This document shows, piece by piece, positions 25,859 to 34,935 of a DNA stretch of 64,000 nucleotides. The stretch lies in the NCBI RefSeq assembly GCF_947488715.1, contig NZ_CANLAG010000002.1:496001-560000 (forward strand), written 5' to 3'. A program made the translations under genes and the position numbers. This stretch comes from an uncultured Tateyamaria sp. (GTDB lineage Bacteria > Pseudomonadota > Alphaproteobacteria > Rhodobacterales > Rhodobacteraceae). The notes under the pieces are model-generated. The model had not been told where the DNA came from. It searched no databases and worked only from the letters and a program-made list of their open reading frames with translations. The number at the start of each line of letters is the position of its first letter. Position 1 is the first letter of the stretch.

Positions 25859-27169
25859 TTATTCGTCCGCGATGCCGCCTGGTCGCATGATTTTGCCCGC
25901 CTCTTTGGCCTCGGCCCAGGCGTCCTGCATGTCTGCGGTGAACGCCTCAGGTGTCATCACGTTGAGAAGCAGACCCTGCAAGCCGTCATAGGACACGGTG
26001 GTCAGGCTGCCCGGTGTGATTGTGTCCAGAAACGCGGGAACGGATCCGTTGGCGGCATGATCGTCAGCCGTCTTCCAGATGTCCTGCGCCAGTTGCGACA
26101 TCTCTGCCTGGGCTAGCGCCTCTTCGAGCGGGCCGACGGGGATTGTGCCGGCGTTCAGCAGGGCAACGCGACCTGTGGTTTCGATGAATATGCTGTTGAG
26201 AAATGCGATGGCTTGTTCCTCAACTTCGGAGCCTTTGCGGATGTACCAGCCAATGCCGATGGAGTTCGTCGGGTGGATTTTTTGACCTTCTTCAAAGGGT
26301 GGGACAGCAAAGACGCTGTAGTCGCCGATCCGGTCGCCCGCCGCCTCGATGCCGCCACCGATGACCCACGGCCCGGTGAACGTCATGGGCACGTCACCCG
26401 CCCAAAAGCTGTCCATCAACTCGCCGTAGCCAATCGCCACGGGCGTTGGGCCAAACCAGCCCGCCTGGCCCATCTCCTGCAACTTGGCAGAGGCCGCGAC
26501 AAAGGGCGCGTCGGTCCACGCGCCGTCGCCAAACAGGACGTTCTCGATCCCGTCCGGCCCGGCATAGCGGCCAAACATCATGGACTGCCAATGTGATACG
26601 GGCCATTTGTCGGCACCTGCAAGGCCAATGGGCGTGTCATAGCCTGCCGCTTGCAGGGCAGCGACAGTGGCTTCCATTTCTGCCCAGGTGGTTGGAACTG
26701 TCACGCCCACTTCATCAAAGATCGCCTGATTGTAGAACATCCCCGTGGTCTCAACTTCGTTGCCGAATGCCCAGAGTTTGCCGTCGCTGGATGTCTGCAC
26801 AATGATCCCCTCGGGGATCGTGTCCGCCCAGCCGTGTTGCCGGTAAGCATCCGTGAGGTCAGCAACCATCCCGCCCGCGATCAACGCCGCCGGTTGGCCG
26901 GGACCCGTGCCGAATGTAAAGAGGTCCGGCCCTTCGCCAGCAGACAGGGCAGGGACGAGGGCAGGGTTGAAAAGGTCAGACGAGTTTTTGACAATCGTGT
27001 TTACTGCGTCGGATTGGGATGCGTTGAACGCCTCGGCCAGTTCGTCATAGATCGTCGTTTGACCGGGTTCTCCCGCCACCCAGACAACCACTTCGCTTTG
27101 TGCCAGGGCCATTGCAGGCATGCTGCAGAGCACCCCGAGAGCCGTGGCTGCGCCATAAAAGTTCCTCAT
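25859..27169 (-). CDS. Carbohydrate ABC transporter substrate-binding protein (CUT1 class)
   Basis: A 436-residue extracellular solute-binding protein (family 1). A Sec signal peptide is visible (NFYGAATALGVLCSMPAMALAQ, cleavage before SEVVVW). The mature part shows the cluster-1 pattern: VVVWVAGEPGQTTIYDELAEAFN, GPDLFTFGTGPGQ and MFYNQAIFDEVGVTVPTTWAEM. It is the first gene of the LacI-controlled operon. Two ATG codons lie together; the second (27169) was chosen because GGAGG is five bases before it, against two for the first. It delivers an oligosaccharide, sugar alcohol or glycoside; the ligand is not evident. Confidence 0.88.
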   Translation of the reverse strand: MRNFYGAATALGVLCSMPAMALAQSEVVVWVAGEPGQTTIYDELAEAFNASQSDAVNTIVKNSSDLFNPALVPALSAGEGPDLFTFGTGPGQPAALIAGGMVADLTDAYRQHGWADTIPEGIIVQTSSDGKLWAFGNEVETTGMFYNQAIFDEVGVTVPTTWAEMEATVAALQAAGYDTPIGLAGADKWPVSHWQSMMFGRYAGPDGIENVLFGDGAWTDAPFVAASAKLQEMGQAGWFGPTPVAIGYGELMDSFWAGDVPMTFTGPWVIGGGIEAAGDRIGDYSVFAVPPFEEGQKIHPTNSIGIGWYIRKGSEVEEQAIAFLNSIFIETTGRVALLNAGTIPVGPLEEALAQAEMSQLAQDIWKTADDHAANGSVPAFLDTITPGSLTTVSYDGLQGLLLNVMTPEAFTADMQDAWAEAKEAGKIMRPGGIADE

Positions 27170-27200
27170 CATATCCTCCAATTGATGTGGCAGTTTGAAA

Positions 27201-27239
27201 AATGTAAACGATTACATTACGTATGTAAACGAATACATT
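27201..27239. promoter_or_regulatory. Tandem LacI-type operators upstream of the CUT1 operon
   Basis: Two palindromes of the classic TGTAAACG type: AATGTAAAC/GATTACATT (27201-27218, one mismatch in nine) and TATGTAAAC/GAATACATT (27222-27239, weaker symmetry). Their centres are 21 bases apart, about two helical turns, so two repressor dimers can bind one face. They begin 32 bases upstream of the binding-protein start. Confidence 0.75.
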
Positions 27240-27362
27240 TTTGTCTGGGCTGACGCCTAAGTATGGTCATTGGGGAGGTGCTACGCGGTTGCGAAAGCGG
27301 ACAGCCCATTGCAGGCGGCATCAGCGATGCCCGCCGTGTCTTCGGTGCGGAATCTGTGAGAA

Positions 27363-27439
<77 letters not shown>

Positions 27440-27495
27440 ACAAGGCGCGGTATAGCGATGCCATCCGCGCCCTGCAATTGCAAATTGTGCGCCGG

Positions 27496-29454
27496 TCAGA
27501 GCGAGATGCGGAACTGGGCAAAGCCGTCCGGGCCGTCGCCCGCGGGCTCGATCGTGACGCCCTTGACGTCATCGATATAGTCCGCAGCCTTTGGTCCGGT
27601 TTCAAACAAGACGGATGTGTCCGGCAGGGGGGCAAAAGACCAGTTGGCGTCGGCGCGGGGGCTGATGGTGCCCTGGTCAACGATGTAGCGCACAATCACG
27701 TCGCGGTTTGTGTCGGGTGCCTCGAACACGATGCTGTCGCCTTTGGCACCAGGGAAGTTGCCGCCGCCGCCCGCGCGATAGTTGTTGGTCGCAATGATGA
27801 ACTTCGCATTCGGGTCAATGGGTTGTCCGTCATAGTTCAAGTCTACGATGCGACTGGCGTCGGGGTTGATCACGTTGCCTTTGGGGTCGAATTTGGACGG
27901 CTGGCTCAGGTCGATCTGATAGGTCACCCCGTCCATGACGTCGAAGTTATAGGACGGGAACTCGGGGTTCAGCAGGGGCTGATCCGTTGATCCGGGTGTC
28001 ACTTGATTGAACATACCCGCCGAGCGTTCCAGCCAATCCTTGACCTCGGCGCCAGTGACCAGCACGGCACGCGCAGTGTTGGGATAGAGGTAGAGGTCCG
28101 AGACGTTTTTGATCGCCACGTCACCCTTTGGCACATCGGTGAAATACTCGGGTCCACCACGACCACCGGCCTTGAAGGGTGCAGCGGCGGATAGAATTGG
28201 AAGTCCTTCGTATTCAGTGCCTTGCATCATGTCCTTGATGTACCAACTTTGGGCAATCGACACAATTTGAACGGACGGATCATCGGCCACCAGTGCGAAA
28301 TAGCTATGAAGTGGGGCGTCTGTTTTGCCTACAGCGCGGCGGACATAGGCAAGCGTCGCGTCGTGGTCGGCCTGAACGCTGGCAAGCACGGGTTCCTGGC
28401 TGTCGACAAGCGCGGTGATCGAGCGATCCTCGTTGCGTTTGGAAATCGGTCGCGCTTCGGAACCGTGTCCCGTGATGCGCCATTCCGACCCGTCGCGTTC
28501 CAGCATCAGGTCAATTACCCCAAGGTGAGAGCCCCAGAACCCGCCCATAGCCGCCGGTTTGCCGTGAATGGTGCCTGCAGCCACGTCAACGGCGGGCATG
28601 TCCGCGTAGTTGGGTGAGGGGAAGACCTGGTGGTGGTGACCAGTCAGCACAGCGTCAATACCGTCAATGGCGGCCAGCGGCACCGAGGCGTTCTCCATCC
28701 CGTCGCTGTGATCAGCGGCGCCAATGCCGGAGTGGCTGAGCGCGATGATGATGTCGGCGCCTTGTTCCTTCATCAGCGGCACGAGGGTGCGGGCGGTGTC
28801 GACGATGTCGCGCGCTTGTACGTTGCCTTCGAGGTGGCGGCGGTCCCAGTTCATGATCTGGGGTGGCACAAATCCGATCAGACCGACCTTGATCGGGTGT
28901 TCGGCGCCGTCGCCATCGGTGACCATACGGTCCATGATGACAAAGGGTGGCACCAGCGTGGTGTCGCTGGCCGCCGTTGCACCCTGCGCCTTGGACACGT
29001 TGGCACAGACGACGGGGAAGTCGGCCCCGGCAAGGGATTTCATCAGGAAATCAAGACCGTAGTTGAACTCGTGGTTGCCCAGCGTGGCCGCGTCAAAGCC
29101 CACGGTGTTCATCGCGGTGATGATCGGGTGCGCGTCGCCGTCCTTCATCCCGCGTTCGTAGGCGATATAGTCGCCCATCGGATTGCCCTGAAGGAAGTCA
29201 CCGTTGTCGATCAGCATCGAGTTCGTGGCTTCCGCCCGGATGCTTTCGATGATGGATGCGGTGCGGGCAAGGCCCACGGTGTCGCGCGGTTTGTCGGCGT
29301 AATAGTCATAGGGAAAGACATGCACATGCAGGTCTGTCGTTTCCATGATCCGCAGGTGCGCTTGATTGCTGGCGGCGCGTACGCTGAACGGGTGCAAGGC
29401 GGCGAATGTAGCCGTTGTGGCCAGGAAAGTGCGGCGTGAAATCAGATGAGTCAT
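27496..29454 (-). CDS. cpdB: 2',3'-cyclic-nucleotide 2'-phosphodiesterase / 3'-nucleotidase (CpdB-like)
   Basis: A 652-residue periplasmic bifunctional nucleotidase that breaks down extracellular cyclic and 3' nucleotides to recover phosphate and nucleosides. A twin-arginine signal is at the start ([14 protein letters not shown]). Metallophosphoesterase motifs appear in order: [39 protein letters not shown] and TGHHHQVF. The C-terminal 5'-nucleotidase substrate domain includes [16 protein letters not shown]. Length matches E. coli CpdB (about 650). It is transcribed alone between the M15 peptidase gene and tRNA-Arg. Two-metal catalysis is a family property. Confidence 0.9.
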   Translation of the reverse strand: MTHLISRRTFLATTATFAALHPFSVRAASNQAHLRIMETTDLHVHVFPYDYYADKPRDTVGLARTASIIESIRAEATNSMLIDNGDFLQGNPMGDYIAYERGMKDGDAHPIITAMNTVGFDAATLGNHEFNYGLDFLMKSLAGADFPVVCANVSKAQGATAASDTTLVPPFVIMDRMVTDGDGAEHPIKVGLIGFVPPQIMNWDRRHLEGNVQARDIVDTARTLVPLMKEQGADIIIALSHSGIGAADHSDGMENASVPLAAIDGIDAVLTGHHHQVFPSPNYADMPAVDVAAGTIHGKPAAMGGFWGSHLGVIDLMLERDGSEWRITGHGSEARPISKRNEDRSITALVDSQEPVLASVQADHDATLAYVRRAVGKTDAPLHSYFALVADDPSVQIVSIAQSWYIKDMMQGTEYEGLPILSAAAPFKAGGRGGPEYFTDVPKGDVAIKNVSDLYLYPNTARAVLVTGAEVKDWLERSAGMFNQVTPGSTDQPLLNPEFPSYNFDVMDGVTYQIDLSQPSKFDPKGNVINPDASRIVDLNYDGQPIDPNAKFIIATNNYRAGGGGNFPGAKGDSIVFEAPDTNRDVIVRYIVDQGTISPRADANWSFAPLPDTSVLFETGPKAADYIDDVKGVTIEPAGDGPDGFAQFRISL

Positions 29455-29614
29455 GGTGTCCCCCGATGTGGTGATGGTTGTCCTAGACTAGGCCGCTAAT
29501 GGGGATGTGTCACAGGAACATGTCGGAGCCGGCGAAATTGCGCAGATTTTTCTCGCCTGCGCGGAACCAATATGCAGGGCGCGACGTTTCAGTGGTGTTG
29601 ATAGACACAACACG

Positions 29615-29661
29615 CGTGTCGGGCGATGCAGCCATTTGCCTCGTATGCTTCGCCCGACACG
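29615..29661. repeat. 12-bp perfect inverted repeat downstream of the M15 peptidase gene
   Basis: CGTGTCGGGCGA (29615-29626) and TCGCCCGACACG (29650-29661) can form a 12-base-pair stem with a 23-base loop. It directly adjoins the terminator at 29662-29683 and lies in the promoter region of the cyclic nucleotidase gene. It may be a second transcript-end structure, a regulator site or part of a small RNA. Confidence 0.6.
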
Positions 29662-29683
29662 AAAAAGGGCACCAGCGGTGCCC
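29662..29683 (-). terminator. Rho-independent terminator of the M15 peptidase gene
   Basis: On the minus strand GGGCACC-GCT-GGTGCCC forms a 7-base-pair hairpin followed by TTTTTC. It lies 35 bases beyond the stop codon of the peptidase gene. Confidence 0.85.
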
Positions 29684-29718
29684 TTGGAACGAAACGGATG
29701 AGTTAGGAGGGAGTGGAC

Positions 29719-30288
29719 TTAGCCACCCCAGCTGCGCACGACGCCACAATCCATGTGGACAAAGTTGGAGCCGGAGTATTTCCCGACGCCACCGCCGCGA
29801 CATGCTTGGGCTGCGCGGGCCATTTGGCTGACCGAGCGGGTCGACAGACGCAGATCGGCGGCTTGACCCTTCATGTGCAGGGAATTCTTGGCGACACCAC
29901 GGCTGCGCGAACGGAGCATGGCGTTGGTTTTGGGGCTGCGATAGCCGGACAGCAGCATATAGGGTTCTTCGACATCCATCAGGTTGTGCGCGGCGGCCAT
30001 GATGTCGACGGTGCGCAGATCCATGGATTTGACGTCGTCGGTTCGCCAGTCGCGCATAAAGTGGTTCACCTCGCGGACAGCGTCCTTGATGTAGTGACCT
30101 TCGATCCAATAGATCATGTCGATGCGTTCGCCGGTGCGGCCCGAGTACATGCGCAGACGGCGGATGTCGCCAGAACCGCGCAAAAAGCCAGCTGCGTTGG
30201 AGTAGGTGGGGGCCGCAACGAGTGTCGTTGCCGCAAATGCACCGAGGATCGCCCGGCGGGTCATGCCCGTAGAGATTTCATTCGTCAT
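29719..30288 (-). CDS. M15-family (YcbK/DUF882-type) peptidase
   Basis: A 189-residue exported protein that probably cuts peptidoglycan peptides (YcbK/MepK-like). A twin-arginine-like signal, MTRRAILGAFAATTLVAAP, is at the N-terminus. The metal-binding pattern of the family is seen in LLSGYRSPKTNAML, then NSLHMKGQAADLRL (histidine and aspartate) and SNFVHMDCGVVRSW (terminal HxD). It is divergent from an L,D-transpeptidase gene, a pairing that is common in bacteria with mepK beside ldtD; the two enzymes have opposite effects on 3-3 cross-links. A strong terminator follows it. Confidence 0.85.
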   Translation of the reverse strand: MTNEISTGMTRRAILGAFAATTLVAAPTYSNAAGFLRGSGDIRRLRMYSGRTGERIDMIYWIEGHYIKDAVREVNHFMRDWRTDDVKSMDLRTVDIMAAAHNLMDVEEPYMLLSGYRSPKTNAMLRSRSRGVAKNSLHMKGQAADLRLSTRSVSQMARAAQACRGGGVGKYSGSNFVHMDCGVVRSWGG

Positions 30289-30600
30289 GTAACTGCGCCG
30301 TCCCGTACGTCTGCCTTCCCGTGATGTTACACGGGATTTGTCATCTCATCCCCAGATGCAACACTTCTATTGCATAGCTTGATTCGTTTACCAAGCGCTG
30401 AATCCGGTGCCACAAAGGTCACAAGAGTTTTCGGCAGATTTTTGCGCATAATTTGTCAATTGTGGCCAAACGGGCCGCGAGCGATGCACACGCGCATCAC
30501 GCAAGGCTAAGTTTGGGACCTGTCCCACATGTGAATGGACAGTTTTGCGGGCCGTTTGGGATAAGCGAAGTAGCTGCATAATAATATTCAGAGGTGTGTC
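30289..30600. other. Intergenic region between the M15 peptidase and L,D-transpeptidase genes
   Basis: A 312-base divergent promoter region, less GC-rich than the surrounding genes. A short palindrome GGGAC-CT-GTCCC lies at about 30511-30522 and the transpeptidase leader contains an A/T-rich stretch (ATAATAATATTC) close to its start. No gene and no convincing promoter boxes were found. Confidence 0.4.
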
Positions 30601-32208
30601 ATGTCGTTGGCGGTTTTCCGATTTTGGTCTGTTGCTCTTGCGCTGGTCGTTGCGCTGTTGGTTGGCGGTTCACCGCAGCCTGCATCCGCACAGGTCACCG
30701 CGTTCAAGCAGGCGGTTGCAGAGGCCGCGGCACGGGATGCGGACATTGCGGCGTTCTACAAGGCCAACGGGTTTGACAGCCTGTGGACCGGACGGTCGGG
30801 GCGCGAACGCCAGCGTCGTTCGGCACTGTTTGCGGCATTGGATCAAGCGGGCAATCACGGCCTGCCAGTTGCTCGGTACGACGCCGAGGGTCTCAAGGCC
30901 AAGCTGAAGGCCGCGCGGAATGCCCGCGACCGTGGGTTGGTCGAAGTCGAGATGAGCCGGACGTTCCTGCAATATTCGCGCGATTTGCAAACCGGTGTTT
31001 TGGTGCCCAGCCGGATTGACCGCGCCATCGTGCGTCAGGTTCCGTACCGGGATCGCACGTCGTATCTGGTGAACTTTTCCAAGTCCTCGCCCAGCGGATT
31101 TTTCAAAGCGCTGGCACCCAAGACCATGGAATACACCGCGTTGATGAAGGAAAAGCTGCGGATGGAGCGGCTGTTGGCCAAGGGCGGCTGGGGCCAGAAA
31201 GTGCCTGCAAAGGCGCTCAAGCCCGGTCAGTCTGGCGACGCTGTTGTGATCATGCGCAATCGCTTGATCGCCATGGGTTTCCTCAAGCGGACGAACAGTC
31301 AGAGCTATGATGCCGCAATGCAATCGGCGGTCCAGCAGTTCCAGTTGGCGCACGGCCTTGTGGCCGATGGTGCCGCAGGTCCTGCGACAATGGTTGAGAT
31401 CAACAAGACCGTGCAGACGCGCCTGCAATCCGTGATCGTCGCGATGGAGCGGGAGCGTTGGGTCAATCAGGAACGTGGCAAGCGTCACATCCTGGTCAAC
31501 ATCCCTGACTTTACGGCCAATGTCGTCGACAACGGCAAGGTGACGTTCCAAACGCGTTCGGTGGTTGGTGCCAATCAGGATGACCGTCCGACGCCCGAAT
31601 TTTCGGACGTGATGGAGTTCATGGTCATCAACCCAAGCTGGTATGTGCCGCGTTCGATCGTGACCAAGGAGTATCTGCCCGCACTCAAGCGCAACCGCAA
31701 CGCGGTGCGCCACATCGAAATCACGGACAGCAAAGGCCGCAAGGTGAACCGGGGTGCCGTGAACTTTAGCCAGTACACAGCCAAGACGTTCCCCTTTGCC
31801 ATGCGCCAGCCGCCCAGCAAGGGCAACGCGCTGGGTCTGGTCAAGTTCATGTTCCCCAACGTGCACAACATCTACCTGCACGACACACCGGCCAAGAACC
31901 TCTTTGGACGTGAAGTGCGCGCCTATAGCCACGGCTGTGTGCGTCTGGCTGACCCGTTTGATTTTGCCTACGCGTTGCTGGCAAAGCAGGAAAGCAACCC
32001 CGAACAATACTTCCAATCGGTGCTGGCGACCGGTCGCGAGACGCGGGTGGACCTCAAAGCGCCGGTGCCTGTGCACATCATCTACCGCACAGCGTTCACG
32101 TCGCCCAAAGGCCATACGCAATACCGTCGTGACGTCTATGGCCGTGACGCAAAGATCTGGAATGCGCTGAGCAACGCGGGGGTGGCCCTGCGCGCCGTTC
32201 AGGGGTAA
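30601..32208 (+). CDS. L,D-transpeptidase, YcbB/LdtD type
   Basis: A 535-residue exported enzyme that forms 3-3 cross-links in peptidoglycan. A signal peptide occupies about residues 1-31 (ending QPASA). An N-terminal scaffold domain is followed by a peptidoglycan-binding domain (KPGQSGDAVVIMRNRLIAMGF to VAGAAGP-like VADGAAGPATMVEI), then the YkuD catalytic domain with cysteine C446 in YSHGCVRLADPFDFA. Length and domain order match E. coli YcbB (about 615 residues) in a shorter form. It is divergent from the M15 peptidase gene. A stem-loop separates it from the lpxD-like gene, which suggests partial independence of the two. Confidence 0.9.
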   Translation: MSLAVFRFWSVALALVVALLVGGSPQPASAQVTAFKQAVAEAAARDADIAAFYKANGFDSLWTGRSGRERQRRSALFAALDQAGNHGLPVARYDAEGLKAKLKAARNARDRGLVEVEMSRTFLQYSRDLQTGVLVPSRIDRAIVRQVPYRDRTSYLVNFSKSSPSGFFKALAPKTMEYTALMKEKLRMERLLAKGGWGQKVPAKALKPGQSGDAVVIMRNRLIAMGFLKRTNSQSYDAAMQSAVQQFQLAHGLVADGAAGPATMVEINKTVQTRLQSVIVAMERERWVNQERGKRHILVNIPDFTANVVDNGKVTFQTRSVVGANQDDRPTPEFSDVMEFMVINPSWYVPRSIVTKEYLPALKRNRNAVRHIEITDSKGRKVNRGAVNFSQYTAKTFPFAMRQPPSKGNALGLVKFMFPNVHNIYLHDTPAKNLFGREVRAYSHGCVRLADPFDFAYALLAKQESNPEQYFQSVLATGRETRVDLKAPVPVHIIYRTAFTSPKGHTQYRRDVYGRDAKIWNALSNAGVALRAVQG

Positions 32209-32223
32209 ACGCTGCCCCGAAAG

Positions 32224-32247
32224 ACCCGGCCATGGATTTGGCCGGGT
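32224..32247 (+). terminator. Stem-loop after the L,D-transpeptidase gene
   Basis: ACCCGGCC (32224-32231) pairs perfectly with GGCCGGGT (32240-32247) around an 8-base loop; no T-tract follows. It is 16 bases past the stop and 19 bases before the next start, so it may act as an attenuator. Confidence 0.5.
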
Positions 32248-32266
32248 GCCACTAGGGGAGCCGCGC

Positions 32267-33358
32267 ATGCCATATACGATCGCCGAAATCGCGTCCGCCC
32301 TTGAGGTCGACGTGGTGGGCAACAAGGATCTGGTGATCAATGCGCTGGCCGAACCGGCCTCTGCAGGGGCCGACGATCTGGCGATGGCCAGTAATCCCAA
32401 ATACGCCGAAGCATTGTCCAACGGTGCGGCACGCGCGGCCCTGTTGTGGGCAGATGCGGATTGGGAGGCACTGGGCCTTGAGGCGGCGATACGTCCGCAG
32501 CGGCCGCGTTTTGCAATGTCCCGTCTGACCGCGATGATGGATCCGGGTCAGGGTTATGCGTCTGGCATTCATCCCAGCGCTGTGATCGATCCGACGGCCA
32601 CCTTGGGTGCGGATGTGTCGGTCGGACCCAACGCAGTCATCGGTGCAGGCGTTTCCATTGGCGACAGGACAGTGATTGGGCCGCTGTGCTTTGTCGGCAC
32701 TGGCGTTGTCCTTGGTGCGGATTGCTTCCTGCGCGAACATGTCAGCATCGGGGCCTATGCGCGGATTGGTGACCGGTTTATCGCGCAGCCCGGCGTGCGC
32801 ATTGCCGGTGACGGGTTTTCCTTTGTCACCCCGGAAAAGGGCGCAGTTGAAACGGTGCGCGAGACGTTGGGTGATCAAGGTGATGCGCAAGGGCAATCCT
32901 GGGCACGCATTGCAAGCCTGGGCAGCGTTGTGATTGGTGACGACGTCGAGATTGGCGCAAACAGCATGGTCGACAGCGGCACAATCAGGGCTACACGGGT
33001 GGGCCACCGCACGAAGATGGACAACCTCGTTCACCTTGGCCACAATTGTGTTGTCGGCAACGACAACCTGCTGTGCGGCAGTGTGGCTGTTGCCGGGTCA
33101 ACCGTGACGGGGGATTTCGTAGTCATGGCCGGTCAGGTCGGCGTGTCCGACAACCTTACCATTGGCAACAACGTGGTACTGGGGGCGGCGAGCAAGGTTT
33201 TGTCCTCTGTGCCGGACGGCAAGGTCATGTTGGGCTATCCGGCGGTCGAGATGAAAACCCATCTGGAAGGCTACAAAAGCCTGCGCCGCCTGCCGCGTGC
33301 GCTGCGCGACGTTGCGGCGCTGAAGAAAGCGGTTTTCAACGCGGGTGGCAGTGACTAA
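32267..33358 (+). CDS. lpxD: UDP-3-O-(3-hydroxyacyl)glucosamine N-acyltransferase (LpxD-like)
   Basis: A 363-residue acyltransferase of lipid A synthesis that transfers a 3-hydroxyacyl chain from acyl carrier protein to UDP-3-O-acyl-glucosamine. The N-terminal domain (YTIAEIASALEVDVVG) binds the nucleotide; the middle is a left-handed hexapeptide-repeat helix (IDPTATLGADVSVGPNAVIGAGVSIG). The catalytic histidine corresponds to H259 in VHLGHNCVVG. The start follows AGGGGAG. It is followed 44 bases later by its own acyl carrier protein and ketoacyl synthase genes rather than by the usual bamA/fabZ/lpxA neighbours, so it may be a second, specialised LpxD. Whether another copy exists cannot be seen here. 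Confidence 0.85.
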   Translation: MPYTIAEIASALEVDVVGNKDLVINALAEPASAGADDLAMASNPKYAEALSNGAARAALLWADADWEALGLEAAIRPQRPRFAMSRLTAMMDPGQGYASGIHPSAVIDPTATLGADVSVGPNAVIGAGVSIGDRTVIGPLCFVGTGVVLGADCFLREHVSIGAYARIGDRFIAQPGVRIAGDGFSFVTPEKGAVETVRETLGDQGDAQGQSWARIASLGSVVIGDDVEIGANSMVDSGTIRATRVGHRTKMDNLVHLGHNCVVGNDNLLCGSVAVAGSTVTGDFVVMAGQVGVSDNLTIGNNVVLGAASKVLSSVPDGKVMLGYPAVEMKTHLEGYKSLRRLPRALRDVAALKKAVFNAGGSD

Positions 33359-33402
33359 ATCATCGCACAAGTGAACGTGATCAGGCTTGGGGGACGGATG
33401 AT

Positions 33403-33663
33403 ATGAGCGTCAAGGACAAGGTCATCGAGATCGTGGCGGAACAGGCTGTTCTCGAGCCGGGAGACGTGCAGATGGACAGCACGTTGGAAAGTCTGGGCAT
33501 CGATAGTCTAGGTCTGGTCGAGAGTATCTTTGCCATCGAAGAAGAGTTCGACATTCAGATCCCTTTCAACGCCAACGAACCAACCAAAAGCGATTTCGAC
33601 ATCTCGAGCGTTGCGACCATCATTGCGGGCATCGAAGCCCTGATGGCAGAACAGAACAGCTGA
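33403..33663 (+). CDS. Acyl carrier protein
   Basis: An 86-residue acidic carrier protein. The phosphopantetheine attachment serine is S35 in the motif LGIDSLGLVE. The rest is the usual four-helix pattern with many acidic residues, and the tail MAEQNS is free of motifs. It carries growing acyl chains by a thioester. It overlaps the ketoacyl synthase start by one base (TGATG) and follows lpxD, so it is probably a dedicated carrier for a special acyl chain, comparable in idea to AcpXL of rhizobia, although sequence identity to AcpXL cannot be judged here. Confidence 0.88.
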   Translation: MSVKDKVIEIVAEQAVLEPGDVQMDSTLESLGIDSLGLVESIFAIEEEFDIQIPFNANEPTKSDFDISSVATIIAGIEALMAEQNS

Positions 33664-34871
33664 TGCCCCGTGTGGTGATCACCGGCGCGGGGACTGTCAA
33701 CGCGTTGGGACATGATGTGCCGGACACGCTTGAGGCGATGCGCGAGGGGCGTTGTGGCATTGGTGCGCTTGATTTTCAGGACGTGGACCGGTTGTCGATC
33801 AAGATCGGCGGGCAGGTGCGCGGGTTTGAGGCCGAGGGGCGCTACAACCGCCAACAGATGAGCCTTTATGACCGGTTCACTCAGTTCACGCTGGCCGCGG
33901 CCAAAGAGGCGGTTACCCAATCAGGGCTGACGTTTACCGGCGAATTGGCTGCGAAATCCGGTGTCGTACTGGGGACTGCGGGTGGCGGTGTCAGCACGTG
34001 GGATGCCAACTACCGGTCGGTCTATGAAGAGGGCAAGAACCGGGTGCATCCGTTTGTGGTGCCCAAGCTGATGAACAATGCGGCAGCCTCGCATGTGAGC
34101 ATGGAATACAACCTCAAAGGGCCTTCATTCACGGTGTCGACGGCCTGTGCGTCGTCCAATCACGCGATGGCGCAAGCGTTTCAGATGGTGCGGTCGGGCA
34201 TGGCACCCGCCATGGTGACAGGCGGCTCAGAGAGCATGCTGTGCTTTGGCGGGGTCAAGGCGTGGGAAGGGCTGCGCGTGATGTCCAAGGACGCATGCCG
34301 CCCGTTTTCGGCCAACCGCAATGGCATGGTGCAGGGCGAGGGTGCCGGTGTGTTTGTGTTCGAAGAATATGAACACGCACGGGCGCGCGGGGCCGAAATC
34401 CTGTGCGAGGTCGTGGGCTTTGCCATGTCGTCGGACGCGGCTGATATTGTGATGCCGTCCAAAAACGGGGCTGCCCGGGCCATATCCGGGGCGCTGGCCG
34501 ATGCGGGGATCGCAGCAGATCAGGTGGGATACATCAACGCCCACGGTACAGGGACGGCCGCCAACGACAAGACGGAATGTGCAGCCGTGGCAGATGTGTT
34601 CGGCCCGCATGCAGACCGGTTGATGATATCATCGACCAAGTCCATGCACGGCCACCTGATCGGTGGGACCGGCGCGGTTGAGCTGTTGGCTTGTATCATG
34701 GCCGTGCGGGACGGGGTGATTGCGCCCACGATCGGATATGAAGAACCGGACCCCGAATGTGCGCTTGATGTGGTTCCGAATGAGGCGCGCGAGGCCCCTG
34801 TCGAAGTGGCCCTGTCGAACGCGTTTGCCTTTGGCGGCATGAACGCGGTGATTGCGCTGCGCGCTGTCTGA
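33663..34871 (+). CDS. Beta-ketoacyl-[acyl carrier protein] synthase (FabF/KAS II type)
   Basis: A 402-residue thiolase-fold condensing enzyme. The catalytic triad is complete: cysteine C162 in STACASSNHA, histidine H294 in NAHGTGTAAND and histidine H331 in SMHGHLIGG, with the conserved lysine in STKSMHG. It extends acyl chains on the acyl carrier protein using malonyl units. It starts on the last base of the acyl carrier protein stop. As a gene trio with lpxD and its own carrier, it probably builds or extends an acyl chain for lipid A or another envelope lipid, not the main fatty acid pool. Confidence 0.88.
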   Translation: MPRVVITGAGTVNALGHDVPDTLEAMREGRCGIGALDFQDVDRLSIKIGGQVRGFEAEGRYNRQQMSLYDRFTQFTLAAAKEAVTQSGLTFTGELAAKSGVVLGTAGGGVSTWDANYRSVYEEGKNRVHPFVVPKLMNNAAASHVSMEYNLKGPSFTVSTACASSNHAMAQAFQMVRSGMAPAMVTGGSESMLCFGGVKAWEGLRVMSKDACRPFSANRNGMVQGEGAGVFVFEEYEHARARGAEILCEVVGFAMSSDAADIVMPSKNGAARAISGALADAGIAADQVGYINAHGTGTAANDKTECAAVADVFGPHADRLMISSTKSMHGHLIGGTGAVELLACIMAVRDGVIAPTIGYEEPDPECALDVVPNEAREAPVEVALSNAFAFGGMNAVIALRAV

Positions 34872-34883
34872 AACCCACGCATG

Positions 34884-34913
34884 AAAAAGGCCGCCCCGTT
34901 TCCGGAGCGGCCC
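34884..34913. terminator. Bidirectional terminator between KAS and IalB genes
   Basis: GGCCGCCCCG and CGGAGCGGCC (34889-34912) form a stem with one mismatch and a short T-rich loop. On the minus strand it is followed by TTTTTC, giving a good Rho-independent terminator for the IalB gene; it also ends the plus-strand unit. Confidence 0.8.
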
Positions 34914-34935
34914 ACTGGTTCAGAAAGATGTCAGA

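Noticed and set aside
30670-32421. A 583-codon open frame antisense to the L,D-transpeptidase gene
   Set aside because: It mirrors the codon pattern of a well-supported plus-strand gene with signal peptide and catalytic motif; the translation has no recognisable domain.
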